Assembly (NCBI RefSeq): GCF_023278565.1
Contig: NC_064673.1
Location: 3,782,001-3,846,000, forward strand
Direction: 5' to 3'
Length of the DNA stretch: 64,000 bases
Source: Colletotrichum lupini
Lineage: Eukaryota; Ascomycota; Sordariomycetes; Glomerellales; Glomerellaceae
Under the pieces are notes generated by a model that worked only from the letters and a program-made list of their open reading frames with translations, did no database searches and was not told where the DNA came from. The position numbers and the translations under genes were made by a program. Below, piece by piece: positions 1 through 11,061 of this stretch (its first letter is position 1; every line of letters starts with the position of its first letter).

Positions 1-1700
1 TGCCACTGCAGCTCTGGGTTCGCAGCGGTCAACCAAGCGCTTCTGTTAAGAGCTTTCTCCTGGGTAATATTTTGACCCGCCGATGAAGGCGAGGTGACGG
101 CTGTGCCGGCGAACTCAACCCCGATGGAACCGGCCCCAGTCTCCGAATTGTAGTCCTTTTCGCCAAGCCAGACAAGGTCACTGACCCACGATGCATGACT
201 ATCGCCGGCCAAAAACACTGTGTTGTCGATGCTGTTATCGTAGAGCGTCTTGAGCGTCCGGTTTCGGTTAGCAGCGTAACCGTCCCACTGGTCGTAGTTG
301 AACGGGTTCTTGGGTCCATTGGAGATGCTCTGGTTCATCTTGCTGAAGACTACCTGGTTACCAACGACACGCCATCGTGTTGTGGAGGCTGACTCTATGA
401 GCTGACGGTAGAACCAGTTTTCTTGGCGAGAGCCCATCAGTGAGCGGCTGGTATCATCACTAATAGTATGAACGTAGCCTGTGTTCCAGTATAGGTCGGT
501 GATGGAGCGATCGTAGTTGCGGGTATCGAGCATGATGAGATTGAAGAGGTCGCCGAACTGGAAGCTACGCCAGATGCGTAGGTTGTCGTCCATATCAACC
601 TGACGGAGGGGCACTTGTGGGAGCAGGCAATGTCAGCGTGGACAGCTGGGAGATTTTGTGTCGTGAGGCAGTTAGGACTCACTCCATTCGAAGTATGCGC
701 GCACAGCATTCATCTTGCGCGCTTCCACAGATATGCCGTCGTCTTTGATAAATGACTGTTCGGTGTTGTTCATTCCTGCGGAGCCGTCTCGGTAGGGGTT
801 GTCCATCACCTCGTGGTCATCCCAGACAGTTATCCAGGGGAACTTTTGATGGCTAGCGCGAAGGTCAGGGTCGCTGCGGTACTGGGCAAGGCGTCGTCGG
901 TAATCGTAGAGCCTAAGGGTGACTTGAATCAGTCATGAATCGTTCAATAGATAGGCGTTAAGATTTTACGCACGTATGACATGAGCGATTGGGCTCGGGG
1001 ACGCGACGCATGGAGTTTCCCCATCCTAAGCCACCGACGGGATACTCGCCGTTCCCATACTCGTAAATATAATCGCCGAGGTGGACGATATAGTCCACGG
1101 AGTCTTTCCGCTCGGGATTCCCGTAGGCATTGAAGAATCCGAATGCTAATGCAAACACATTAGCTTAGGTGGATAACATAACTACATTGTTTTAACATGT
1201 AGTTCAGCGAATAGCTCACGGTAGTTGGCACAGCTATAGACAGCTAGCTTAATTGCCCGTCTCACTTTGGTACCCGAATCCGGTAGGGTTCGAGTTCTGC
1301 CGACAGGGGACTTGACATCGGAATTGCAGACATTGAACTGGTAATCTGCTTAGCGTTAGATCACGTCTTTCGGCCTAGGTTGCTGAACTAACAGTAAATC
1401 GTGAATGGCTTGAGAGCCTTTCCTTCGACCTGTGGTAGAGTAAGTGATTGAAGCTTTGGGCGTCTACGTAATACGCGCTAACTAACCTTGACGGTGAAGT
1501 TAACATCCGAACTCGTATAAGCCGTCCCTGACTTAATCGGTTGCCCATCTATGGATGCAGACCTCCCGATCTTCTAGTCAACGCAGATTGGCGACTTGCT
1601 TGCCTTGACGAACGTCGTTGTCATGAGCGTACATTGGAGCGGTGCCCTTAATAGTTACGTTGCTGCGACGCGGCGTTGGGAACTTGTTGATCCCGTTCAC
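1..1700 (-). pseudogene. PhoD-like alkaline phosphatase/phosphodiesterase, partial, 5'-damaged
   Basis: Minus-strand gene running off the left edge (C-terminus missing). PhoD-family metallophosphatases are secreted or wall-associated enzymes that release phosphate from esters. Visible blocks in order are YQFNVCNS, KSPVGRTRTLP, KLAVYSCANYPFGFFNAYGN, the metal-site block VHLGDYIYEYG, TVWDDHEVMDNPYRDG, MLDTRNYDRS and LAGDSHASWVSDLVW. Introns inferred on the minus strand are 1486..1430, 1392..1346, 1219..1146, 973..913 and 682..614; each joins conserved blocks in frame (for example NY|PFGFF). Exons downstream of about 1590 are clean. Upstream, the NVTIKGTAPMYAHDNDVR block is in a different frame from the following SPICVD block (frameshift near 1600), and an in-frame TAG follows SPICVD. 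Sequence beyond 1700 no longer resembles the family and grades into the RIP block. The family is certain; pseudogene status rests on the frameshift and stop. Confidence 0.85.
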
Positions 1701-2519
1701 CTAGGTATGTTGGATCGTAGTGACTTCTTATAAGTAGCGTCCCGAGAGGACCGAGTATCTATTGATGGAAGGTGATTGGTATTTATAAAGTAGATGAGTC
1801 TGAGTGTATATGGTACGGGTTGACAATCTATGCTGGACTCTGGTAATCCGAAGTCCTAGGCCTAGATACCGCACTTAGTTAGAAGTCTTGCCGGGAGGGG
1901 CTATTCTCGCTCGCGGCGGCGCCGAGTACCTAGTCGAAAAGAGTTAGATAGCTATTTTCTATCTCCTATTTCCTCCTTTGCTATAAAAGCTATTTAGGTA
2001 CACAATTTAGCCTTCCCGATTTTAGACTTATAAAATAAGATAACCGGCAGTCGGAGTTCTGAACTTACTTTTATAAATGCCTATGAATCTATTCTCGGCT
2101 CTTATAGGCCTTCGAACTAAAGTATTTAATTTCCTAGTTTCTATATTGGACCTAGCTGAGACTTATAAAAGTTTTTAATAGCTATTGATACGGTATTAGG
2201 TTACGTATATCGGATCGACTTAATATACCTTAAACGTAAGATATGTATCGTGGCCTTAAATCGCGATGCTTGGATATTAGTCTCCTAACGCCGCTTTTTA
2301 GTTATAGCCCTTAATAGTATTACTATCCTCCCGTTCTTTTAGATTAACTTTATCGTATTCGTGCGAAGTAAGTACACTTTACTAAATATAGTTATTGTGC
2401 TTTGCAGAACTATCTATATTCTATGGCCTTTTTTTAGCTTCTAGAACTCTGTAATTAGCTTATATATTATCTTGTTCGGTAACGCAGAGCGATCCGTTTA
2501 CCTATATTTTCGACCTCGA

Positions 2520-4182
2520 GGACCTCTATCGAAGCTTAGGTCTACGATAGCGCTCACGATTTTTATACGTAACGAAGATCCTAGTCTAGTGCTCGACCGC
2601 CTCTATACTATATATAAGAGCCTTTAGTAAACTAATTACCTTGAGCACTTTCGCTTTGTGCTACTTAGCGATACTAATTACGTTAACGTAGCGCGATTAG
2701 AAGAGGGGGTATTTATATAGCATATAATATCTCTGAGCGAGGGTATGGCTAAGCCTCTATTTTATCGATACCGTAATAGAAATACTAGGTATAAGGCTAG
2801 TAACCTTAAAGACTACCTCGATAACTACTCTAAAAGAGACGACTTCTTCGTTACCCTTAACTCCGATAGCGCTATGAGCGGCGATATACTTATCTAGCTA
2901 GTTTTTAGTATAGAAAAAAACCCCCTAATCGGGTTATTATAGACTATAGTTATCGGTATGCCTACGGTTAGCGCGTTTATATAGCTCTTTTAGTTCGGCT
3001 TGCGTTATAGGGTGCGAATATATAATATGGGCTTTAGCTAGTAGACTTATAACTGCGCGCTATATTGGGGTTATAATGCTATAATCCGTACTAATACCTT
3101 CTATAAGCATTGTATACTACCGAAGCTCCCTAGAGAGCCGCCGTTAGGTGGTTATATCCTTAGTTACGATCTGCTAGAAGTAATATTTATGCGCCGAGGT
3201 AGCTACGAGGTCCGGGTACTACTTATCGAAACGGAAAGCTACGAGACTAATTTACCTATATTTCTTAACTTCTTTCGTTACGAATTACGCTAGTGTTAGG
3301 GAACTATGTAGTACTAGTTTATACTAAGCGAACCTAGTATTTATCTAATTAGCCGCTTTTAAATATACCAGACCTTAACTACGTATATTAGCTAGGCTTG
3401 TTACGTCTTTATAACCTTAGTATATATTACGAAGGAAGTTATAGGAGAACCTAGTATTATTTAAATGAGCCTCGTCTTTAGCTAGACTCCGTACCTTGCT
3501 CTTACTACTTTTAGTATATTCCCTAAACTTACGGGTGTCTTCGAGGCAGTAATAACGTTTTCTAGGCGCTATAGTAGTAGTTTACGCTACATCCTCTTAA
3601 CTTTTATAGAGTTATTCTTAATAACCTTTATTATACCGATTATAGCTCTAGCTATTGCGCTATTCTTATATGGTCTACTTAAGGGTAAGTCTATTATATA
3701 GGATAGGTAGAACCGCGATCGGCTCGGTCTTAGCTAGCGTAATAGCTTCCGGGTTCTATAGCCGTAGACCGTTCTCAGTTTTAAAGTTTTACTCGCTATT
3801 CGAGGGAGTGCTAAGCTAGCGTAGGCTATCCTATTAGCCGTAGGTCTCTTATTAGTAATACCCGTTACTATAATCACGGCGTCGCCCCGTTTTAGTAATA
3901 CGATTATTTCTATACGCCTTTTCGAGATATTAAAAAAGATAGAACTCCCGCTATTATTATCTAAGCTCTTTCTAGCAAGGTTTAAAGTAAAGAAGAGGAT
4001 TTGGGGAGTAAGGTAGCGGGTTATTAAGGGATAACTGCTTCGGTGCTTTTTGTATAAGGATTTATAGTCTTTCGGGTCTAAGGGCGAAAGATTTTCTTAT
4101 CTTACTCATATCACGAAGTATTTATAAGGTAGTTAGTTTAGTAAAAACATTTAGTATTTATTGCTTCAATTATATGCTTAAG
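2520..4182 (+). pseudogene. RIP-killed MdoH-like family 2 glucosyltransferase
   Basis: One reading frame aligns throughout with glucans biosynthesis glucosyltransferase H (MdoH/OpgH) type GT2 proteins, membrane enzymes that polymerise beta-glucan from UDP-glucose. In order the frame shows a NEDPSLVLDRL block (about 2571), FYRYRNRNTRYKASNLKDY (2760), the GT-A metal site as LNSDSAMSGD (about 2856; family LDADSLMSG), WGYNAIIR (about 3066), a GG-ILS-D block with FMRRGSYEVRVL, and the acceptor motif region LR*C*G at 3285, where family members read LRWCQG. Hydrophobic C-terminal segments follow (about 3560-3960). Stops at 3291 and 3297 replace Trp and Gln, as TGG or CAG to TAG would give. No frameshift is seen over about 1.6 kb, so decay is by point mutation. 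The N-terminus before about 2520 is not traced. Confidence 0.75.
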
Positions 4183-4276
4183 AAATCGCAATTTTGCACC
4201 CCCTTTTTGTATAATAATAGTATTATCTAAATCTAAACTACCGACCCCTGCTTAAACCCTTTACTCCTTTTTAAAC

Positions 4277-5960
4277 ATGCTTAGCTCTATTATTAATACC
4301 CTTAGAGGGGCTAAGAACTCTCTCCTTATCGTAGTCCTGACTACTACTAGCGTCGTATACGACGCGGATATTATTAATCTCCTCTCCGACCTCTATCTAC
4401 TTATCGTTAGTAGCGGGGATAAGAGAGATCTTATAGAGACCCTAGTACACGCTACTAAAAACGATAAATCTAATAAAAAAGTTAAGATTATAAATATATA
4501 TCGCGCCGATAGGGATATCGACGCTAATTATACCGACGAATCTAACTACGTTAGGTAAGATTTTAATAATATAGGCGGCGTACCCGCGCTAATAAAAGCC
4601 GTAAATAAAGAAGTACGGGCCGGTCTTATGCGCATTATATAGCTCTCTAATTTCGAGGTACCCCTTTCTAACGACGTAGTAATTAGAGTATATAATACCT
4701 ATAATAGAGCTTAAGAAGACGCTATACGCTAAAAAATAGGTAGTAAATTTATTAGAATCTGTGAGTAGGGTATACGGGTACATAGCTAGACCGATTGCGG
4801 CATAAATATATTTATTACGGCGAATACTTAAGTACCGGGGTAGTAGAGCTATTATATCGGTACTTACGGAAACGGAGTTAGCGATAATATTAGTTCCGAG
4901 TTAAGTAAGAGCGAACGTAAAAGCGATAACGAACATACCGAATCGTTAAGCAGAACCGCTATCGTCGATAAATCTCTCGAGGAGCTTAAGGGGGTCCTAA
5001 ATCTCCTTACTATAGATAACTACTAAGGAAGAAGATACTATAATACCGATAAATAAGGTAAACGCAAAGCCGATAGGAATCGTAAAGAGCTAAGACTAGA
5101 GAGCATCGTTCGGCTTCTTAGAAAAATAGGAGAAATTAGGATTATTAACGATAAGGGTTACGAAGTTAGCAATAGACGATATAACGCCCTTAATAAATTC
5201 CTAGGCTAAGTCGCTACTATAAAGCTTTGCGGGCTAACGAACGATCGGACTAATACCGCCAGCGCGGATAATAGCCTAGATTATAAAAGCGATTCTAGCG
5301 CATAGGACGATATACGACTTAACTATAAATAGGTATCAGATCTTATAAACGGGAAACTAAATAGCAGGTAACAATAGTACTTAGAAGAGGAAGAAAGATA
5401 CCTAGTTAGCAGTAGTAGTACCGGAAGATATAAAGAAAGTGTTCGGAATCGTCTCTCGGTCCTAGTTTATATTAGATTTAAAGCTTCTTAGGCATTCCAG
5501 AGGCATTGCTACTTACCCAAGACTTCTAGATAGAACGGATTATTAGGTAAACGCAGTGGCCGCCGATATAGGCCTAGATACTATACTAAACACAAGCTAG
5601 GGTTAATTAGTAACGCTTAATATTAGGAAGAGGGCATCGGGCTTACCTATAGCGGCACGGTTGAAAACAGGCTATAAACTTCCCTAGATTCCGAAAGATA
5701 ATCTGTTAACGACGGGGAAACTAATATAGTACATTATACCGATGCGGCCAGTTATGTAGATAAAGTATCTAGTAATAGCGTAGCTAATCTAGACATAGAG
5801 CCAAGACTACTACTAAGAAAGACTACCCATAATTATAGAGGACGAAATTATCTATGTATTAACGTTAAAGGAGTTAGCGACCCAGAAAGTAACGAAGTTC
5901 TAAGGTCCCCATTGCCATCTCTCGGGTTTAACTCTATTTAGAGGTTAGTTACTATGCTCT
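4277..5960 (+). pseudogene. Unidentified long decayed reading frame
   Basis: Starting at an ATG (4277), one frame is open for 93 codons and then continues readable to about 5960 with only scattered, mostly TAG stops, the pattern left by CAG or TGG codons after RIP. The inferred product is hydrophilic, rich in Lys, Arg, Asp, Asn and Ser, with blocks such as LSNDVVIRVYNTYNRA, KIGSKFIRICE and KVKIINIYRADRDIDANY. I do not recognise a family. It lies 95 bp downstream of the MdoH-like fossil in the same orientation, so it could be its former neighbour or a mobile-element protein. The long readable frame in AT-rich DNA argues for past coding; its function is unknown. Confidence 0.4.
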
Positions 5961-7499
5961 TATAAGTGTCGCGTGCGCTTTTTATAGTAATATTACTTAC
6001 GGTTTAAGATTATAGTTTATTAGCTATAAATTAAGAATGTTAAAACGATTCCGGATAGCTTAAGAATTTTCGATTAGCAGATTTTACTATTAGCTAAGCG
6101 CTAGTTAACCTAGGCTCTAATTTAATAGCGATCTTGTCCGCTAAGTAACTTAGTCTTAAGCTATGGGCCTTTTCTAGGCGAGCGGTAGTAGTTATAGTAT
6201 CTATATCTATTTTGGTAACTCTCTTTAATAAAAATGGACTTTAATAAGACGTATGGAGGGGTAAAGTCGGGGATAATATGCTAACTTTTAAATAATTTCG
6301 ATTTGGTAAGTTATCGAAATACTAGTATACGGACCGGTATAGGTTACGATAACGATATGCACGTGAGGACGAGATAGGGAACCGAAAGACTGGGCTATAG
6401 GATAATACGGGTCGTGATCTATAGGATAATACCCTAAAAGAAGTAGTAATACTAAGGTAGTTAAGTCTAGTCGTTTAGTTAAGGGTAAGAAATTCTAGCT
6501 AATCTCTCTTAGATAAAGGAGCGAGGTCGAGATAATAGAGGAGATATTGACTAATATTTATTTATATACTAGGCCGGTATCGCTCTAGATATAGAGAGGC
6601 TAATAAAAGACCTCGCTAGTTCTATAAAAACGAGTCGGCGGTACCTTAGTATTAGTAATTATCGACTAATAGACCCGGAAATCGCTGCGATAAACCCCTA
6701 TATAGGATAAGCGTAATAAGCTTTTTAAGGTCGTTGCCTCTATTTTTTCTATCCCGCTAGCGCTAGGTAAAGGAGGAGGAGACGATTAAAGAACCGGAAT
6801 ATAGACGGGGGGGTAATAAGCCTAAGAACGTAAAATAAGACGACGCTACGAACCGCTTTTAAATAAGGGTACTACCGGTCTTGCCGTGATTATAGTAAAT
6901 TAAAATACTCCTAAGTTAATAACGACGTTAAATCTAATCGAGTAAGAGGACGAAGCCCTAGTACCGGAAACTATAAAAACTCTAGTCCTTTAGACGCATT
7001 CCGCGGCTCTTATTAGTTCCTCCTAGAAAAGAAAATATTCTTATTAGGGGCGTTAGAGGTAGCACTGCGTTAGTACGGCGACGAGGAACGGCTCCCGCTC
7101 ATTAACGACGCACTATAATACCTATCCGGCATAGGACGGTGCGGCTATATATAATAACTTAGCTCCTCTAATAGGGGTAGCTAATCATAAATAGCGCCTA
7201 AACCCCGCATATTATCTATTACTCGATCTTATCGAGTTAACTACTAAAATATGCGACTCGCGGCATAATATCGATCGCCTCACGCAGCGTTAAGATACTA
7301 AATAACTAACATAATAAACTAGAGAAATTACTTCGTATTACTTAGCTCGTCTTTTTTTAGGATCTTTCCTCCCTATCCTCGTTAGCGGTAAATTAACGTA
7401 GCAGTCTTATACTAGAGTCGCAAGGCTATAAGGCCAGCATCCTACGAGAACCTAGAGAGAATAGATCTTTTATTAGACCCAAATTGATATCAAGGTCAA

Positions 7500-10080
7500 T
7501 TACATACTCGTAAACCAAAAAAAATAACTTTATCTAATAAATCATAACGTTGCCTCGCAAATCCCATTATTGTCCGCTTGTCTAGGTCTTGAACAGCTCG
7601 CGTGCTAATTAGCATTCTATATCTTCGGTATTACCTGGGGCTCGGAACTATTCCTAGACTAAACTTTTGCCCTGCAACCACCGGTACTTCTTAGTCGGCT
7701 GGTCCCTAATAAGACGATGGCTGGAATATCCTACCATATCAAGAGCGAGATAAGAACTAGGAGAAGCGAACCCTTGGCCCCACTCGCTTCACACAGCTGG
7801 GGGATCTTCACCACGTTCGATCTACACACCAACTCGTTTCCACTTATCTCCAGACGCTCCCAAGCTCACCCAATTTCTCCCAGACGGCAGACGCGACGGT
7901 AGAGTGTACAACAACTAGACACTCGAGACATCTCCCTATCTAAAGCCTGGACGAGCCCAAATAGGGTGCTTCTCACTCCCTAGGTGCTGGTCTTGGTTGC
8001 TAAATGTGAAATGTTTAGGCGCTGATTCCCGTATGTCGCTAACGAACCATGATAAGATGGTGGCCGCCGGCGCAGAATGCTGAATTTCTCACTCAATTCA
8101 GCCGCTGCGACCGCAGGACTGGCAAGTCACCAGGCCCTGGATCGCGTAAAGTCGTTACTCTGATGGCATTTCCTGATATTCTCCGATGAAATCCCACTGG
8201 ACGGAGACAGACACCACCTTACATGTGATGTTGAAAGAGAGGTCTATTCACCTTGGGGTCGGGTGGCGCGCTGCGTAACGAGCCGTCGGGAAGATTTGAG
8301 CATGGTCACCCTAACAAAGTACTGAAGGGCGGCCACGCCGCCGGCCACAGCAAGGTTTCGGCTGCGGAGATGGCATTTCTAGCGCCACTATCTTCCTCGT
8401 GGCTGACAGCTGTGACAGTGGCTAGTGCACAGCAACCTGATGTTCTGGTTTCGTCTGGCAACCAACACCCCACGTTCTAGTTGTGTTCTGGATGAACCAA
8501 CCATCTGGTCCTGCCAATTTTAACGGCATGATTTCGTGGGAGAGAAGAGCTGGTTTCCAAGTCTCTTGTTCACATGCTACGAAAAGCGAAGTTGGGTGTC
8601 TACTAGCAAGTCACATACACAGCCAAGCGTGGCCATTTACTTCCAACCTTTGGGTTGTAAGCCATCAGTGCACCAATAAAATCGTCTCGTATTCGACTGA
8701 CGGCTCTTCCGAAACGAACAGATTTGAAGAACACTGAACACAACTTAGATAGCTGAGAATCGCACCGATAAATCCGTGCATGACACGAGGTAGTAGCCAA
8801 ACTACCTTGTTCTGCAATGCCTCATTTTCACATATTGATCATTCCTTTTTACCATACACAGCTTGTATCAACTCATGACCCGGTCTCTTTTACTTCGAGA
8901 GGCATGCCAAAGAAAGATCGACCCAAACCCTACTCGTCGTATCCCCAACATTGGTCTTTTAGCGTGTTCCTCTATCGTGTCAGTTCCTTCAGCGTTGGTT
9001 TTCAAGCCTGATTACCAGTAAGATATCACAAATTTCGCAAGCAGTAATGTTCGTGACGAATCGATTCTCCAGATGGTCATCATTGCCAAGATTTGATGCC
9101 AAATTCGCAACAGCCTGTACAGTCAACTATGGTTCACTTAAAGCTCAGTCTGTGAGTGCGAGCGATAATGGTTCAGCAACGCGCTGCCCAAGAGTCAACA
9201 CCAAGAAGTTCGCGATCAAACTTCTCGAAGATCGAGTTTGACTACTTGTTACCACTGCAAACTAAGTATTTGAGCCTTGATCCAAGAAAGGGGGGAAACA
9301 TGATTTCAGGTAGGACTAAGAAACCCGCGTCGTAGCGAGATTCAGAGATTCCACTAAGCTACCCTTGAGTACCTTGAATCAAGGAATCGGAACGCAAGCA
9401 AGTCGTTGAAAATTTATCAAAATCCTTCCAAGTTAACGACATTGATTGGTGAAACCTACTTCCGTCAAAGAAACGCCTCAAGACAGAAGTGAGTAAGCAT
9501 TAGCACCGAACTCTTGAACGTCTGGCATAGTGGCCTTGGCATCCATTTCTTTCGGCTCATATTTGAAAGAATCGGGACATGTGAACTCAAGCTCTCGAGT
9601 CTCGTAATATAAATGGTGTTTTTTCAAGTAGACCAAGTGGGCGTTTGGGAAGTCAAACTGCCCTCTTTCACACATTGTTGATAGGTTGACACGTAACATG
9701 GCAAGAATCAGGGTTTAGAAGTTCCCAAAGCAGGAATTGGCGTTACGGAGGGATGTAGAACGATGAAGAGTTGCCAAACCAGAGTCAAGCCCTGCGAGTC
9801 ATCGGACTTCAAATTTATGTCAGTAGTATTCCTTCATTCATGGCAAACATCATTAATATATGGTGGCGGCTGCCTGGGAAGCCACACCCAGCCGTTCTCT
9901 AGAGGCCGTTGCCTGCGCTAATTTCTGACCTGAAGTTTGGTTATCGTTATCCCTCTTGCATTCCGAGGGGCTGGATTCCTGGAGTGGCTGATATTCTATC
10001 CACTCATAAGGCGATATAAATATGCACAACATAGCGGTATCCCTTTCCAGCCCTCGGTAGGACACAATAAGAAACTTATA
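7500..10080. other. Unassigned sequence of intermediate composition
   Basis: This lies between two AT-rich blocks. Base composition is near gene-island level, but I see no conserved motif, no convincing exon chain and no repeat pair. Short open frames on both strands look like chance. One minus-strand frame near 9478-9699 is listed separately as a doubtful exon. RIP-like TA-rich sequence resumes at about 10080, some 200 bp before the LTR element begins. Confidence 0.4.
9478..9699 (-). CDS. Doubtful hypothetical exon (73 aa)
   Basis: Minus-strand frame with a real ATG and stop. It encodes a balanced mix of residues, including FDFPNAHLVYLKKHHLYYET and an acidic tail, without the low-complexity look of chance frames. 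No family is recognised and no signal peptide or membrane segment is visible. A further minus-strand frame at 9853-10065 could belong to the same decayed gene, but no clean splice links them. It may be a remnant of a gene truncated by the insertions to its right. Confidence 0.2.
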   Translation of the reverse strand: MLRVNLSTMCERGQFDFPNAHLVYLKKHHLYYETRELEFTCPDSFKYEPKEMDAKATMPDVQEFGANAYSLLS

Positions 10081-10275
10081 GCGGTTATAGCATAGCTAAA
10101 GTAGACTTATCTTAGATTCTATCCAATCGATTTAATTCGAGGTTTATATCGCATGTCGCTATTTTATAGGGCTGACTTAAAAAAGAAGAGGGGTAGTCTC
10201 CCGTCCTCCCGTTATAAGCGATAAAGATATACGCCTACGTATCCCTTAGTTTCCCCTAGCGGCTTATTAAATATT
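10080..10275. other. RIP-like leakage zone left of the LTR nest
   Basis: About 195 bp outside the left LTR already show the TA-rich RIP texture, whereas outside the right LTR (from 26977) the sequence is immediately GC-balanced. It ends in the 5-bp target duplication ATATT at 10271-10275. Confidence 0.4.
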
Positions 10276-10484
10276 TATTAATAAGTATATAATATAAAAA
10301 AGAAGCTTATAGAGGCTAACTACTATTAAGATTTAAAAAATAAATTATTAAAATTTACCCTTCCCTCGAGGTATATTATTAGCGCTCTATATATACCCAA
10401 ACTACTTTTTTATTATTTAATCCCCTTTTTTATACTCCCTAAGCTATCCCTTAATTAATAAGGCCTAATTAATAAGGCTTAATA
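10276..10484 (-). repeat. Left LTR (3' LTR) of outer Gypsy element
   Basis: 209 bp, the same length as the right copy at 26763. The two share, among others, the stretch from aaattattaaaatttaccctt to agcgctctatatata. It begins tattaataag (canonical TG changed to TA) and ends cctaata-type. Its inner end (aataaggcctaattaataag) is more RIP-damaged than the matching outer end of the right LTR. Confidence 0.9.
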
Positions 10485-11040
10485 AGGTACTCCCTTTTTT
10501 AAGCTTTATTTTAAAACCCGTTTATAGTTTATATATATTATATTAATGTTTTATTTAAAAAGTCCTTAAATATATAGTACGAGGGTAAGTATAAGTAGCG
10601 CTCGTTAGCCTAAGTATAGGCCCCTTATTTTAAATAATAAATTTAGTTAGCCCTATAATTTTATTACTAAGTTACTCTTATTTATAGGCCGTCTTTATAA
10701 TTAGTAATACTTAAGTAGTTATCGCCCTATTTTTATTTATTAATATTAACCCCCTTTTAAGTTATTATAATTCTAAATTCTTTTTTTTTTTTTTATAATT
10801 ATCTTTTTTATATATAGTCTTTTATTTTTATTAGCGTTTATACTACTCCTTTATTACGTAAATATTATAGCTAATAAATATTTCTTAGATCCCTATTTTT
10901 ATATACTTCTTATACTTAAATAAGTTTTTTATAAAGTCGTTCTATATTCGTTATTAACTCGTTTTAATATAAATATAGCTCTTAATTATAGAGTCGCTAT
11001 TATTAATAATAAAATAGTTATTAACGTTATAAGTATACTT

Positions 11041-11061
11041 AGTAGTAGTAGTAGTAGTAGT
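11041..11061. repeat. (AGT)7 microsatellite
   Basis: Seven uninterrupted AGT units inside the AT-rich body of the outer LTR element. Confidence 0.9.

Larger units (their letters stand above)
1750..7500. other. AT-rich, TpA-rich RIP-damaged block
   Basis: This stretch is much richer in AT and TpA (recurring tagcta, ttataa, ctaata) than flanking genes, with TAG/TAA stops scattered through otherwise readable frames. That is the expected product of RIP C-to-T changes at CpA on either strand. It is visibly less extreme than the 10-15 and 22-27 kb segments. It contains a recognisable decayed glycosyltransferase gene and a second long decayed frame (listed separately). I found no LTR pair, terminal inverted repeat or target duplication bounding the block. 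From about 6000 to 7500 I recognise no coding remnant. It may be a duplicated gene-bearing segment silenced by RIP, or part of an unrecognised large mobile element. Confidence 0.75.

Noticed and set aside
1750..7500. LTR or TIR pair bounding the left AT-rich block
   Set aside because: I looked for repeated or inverted ends near both borders and found none I could support.
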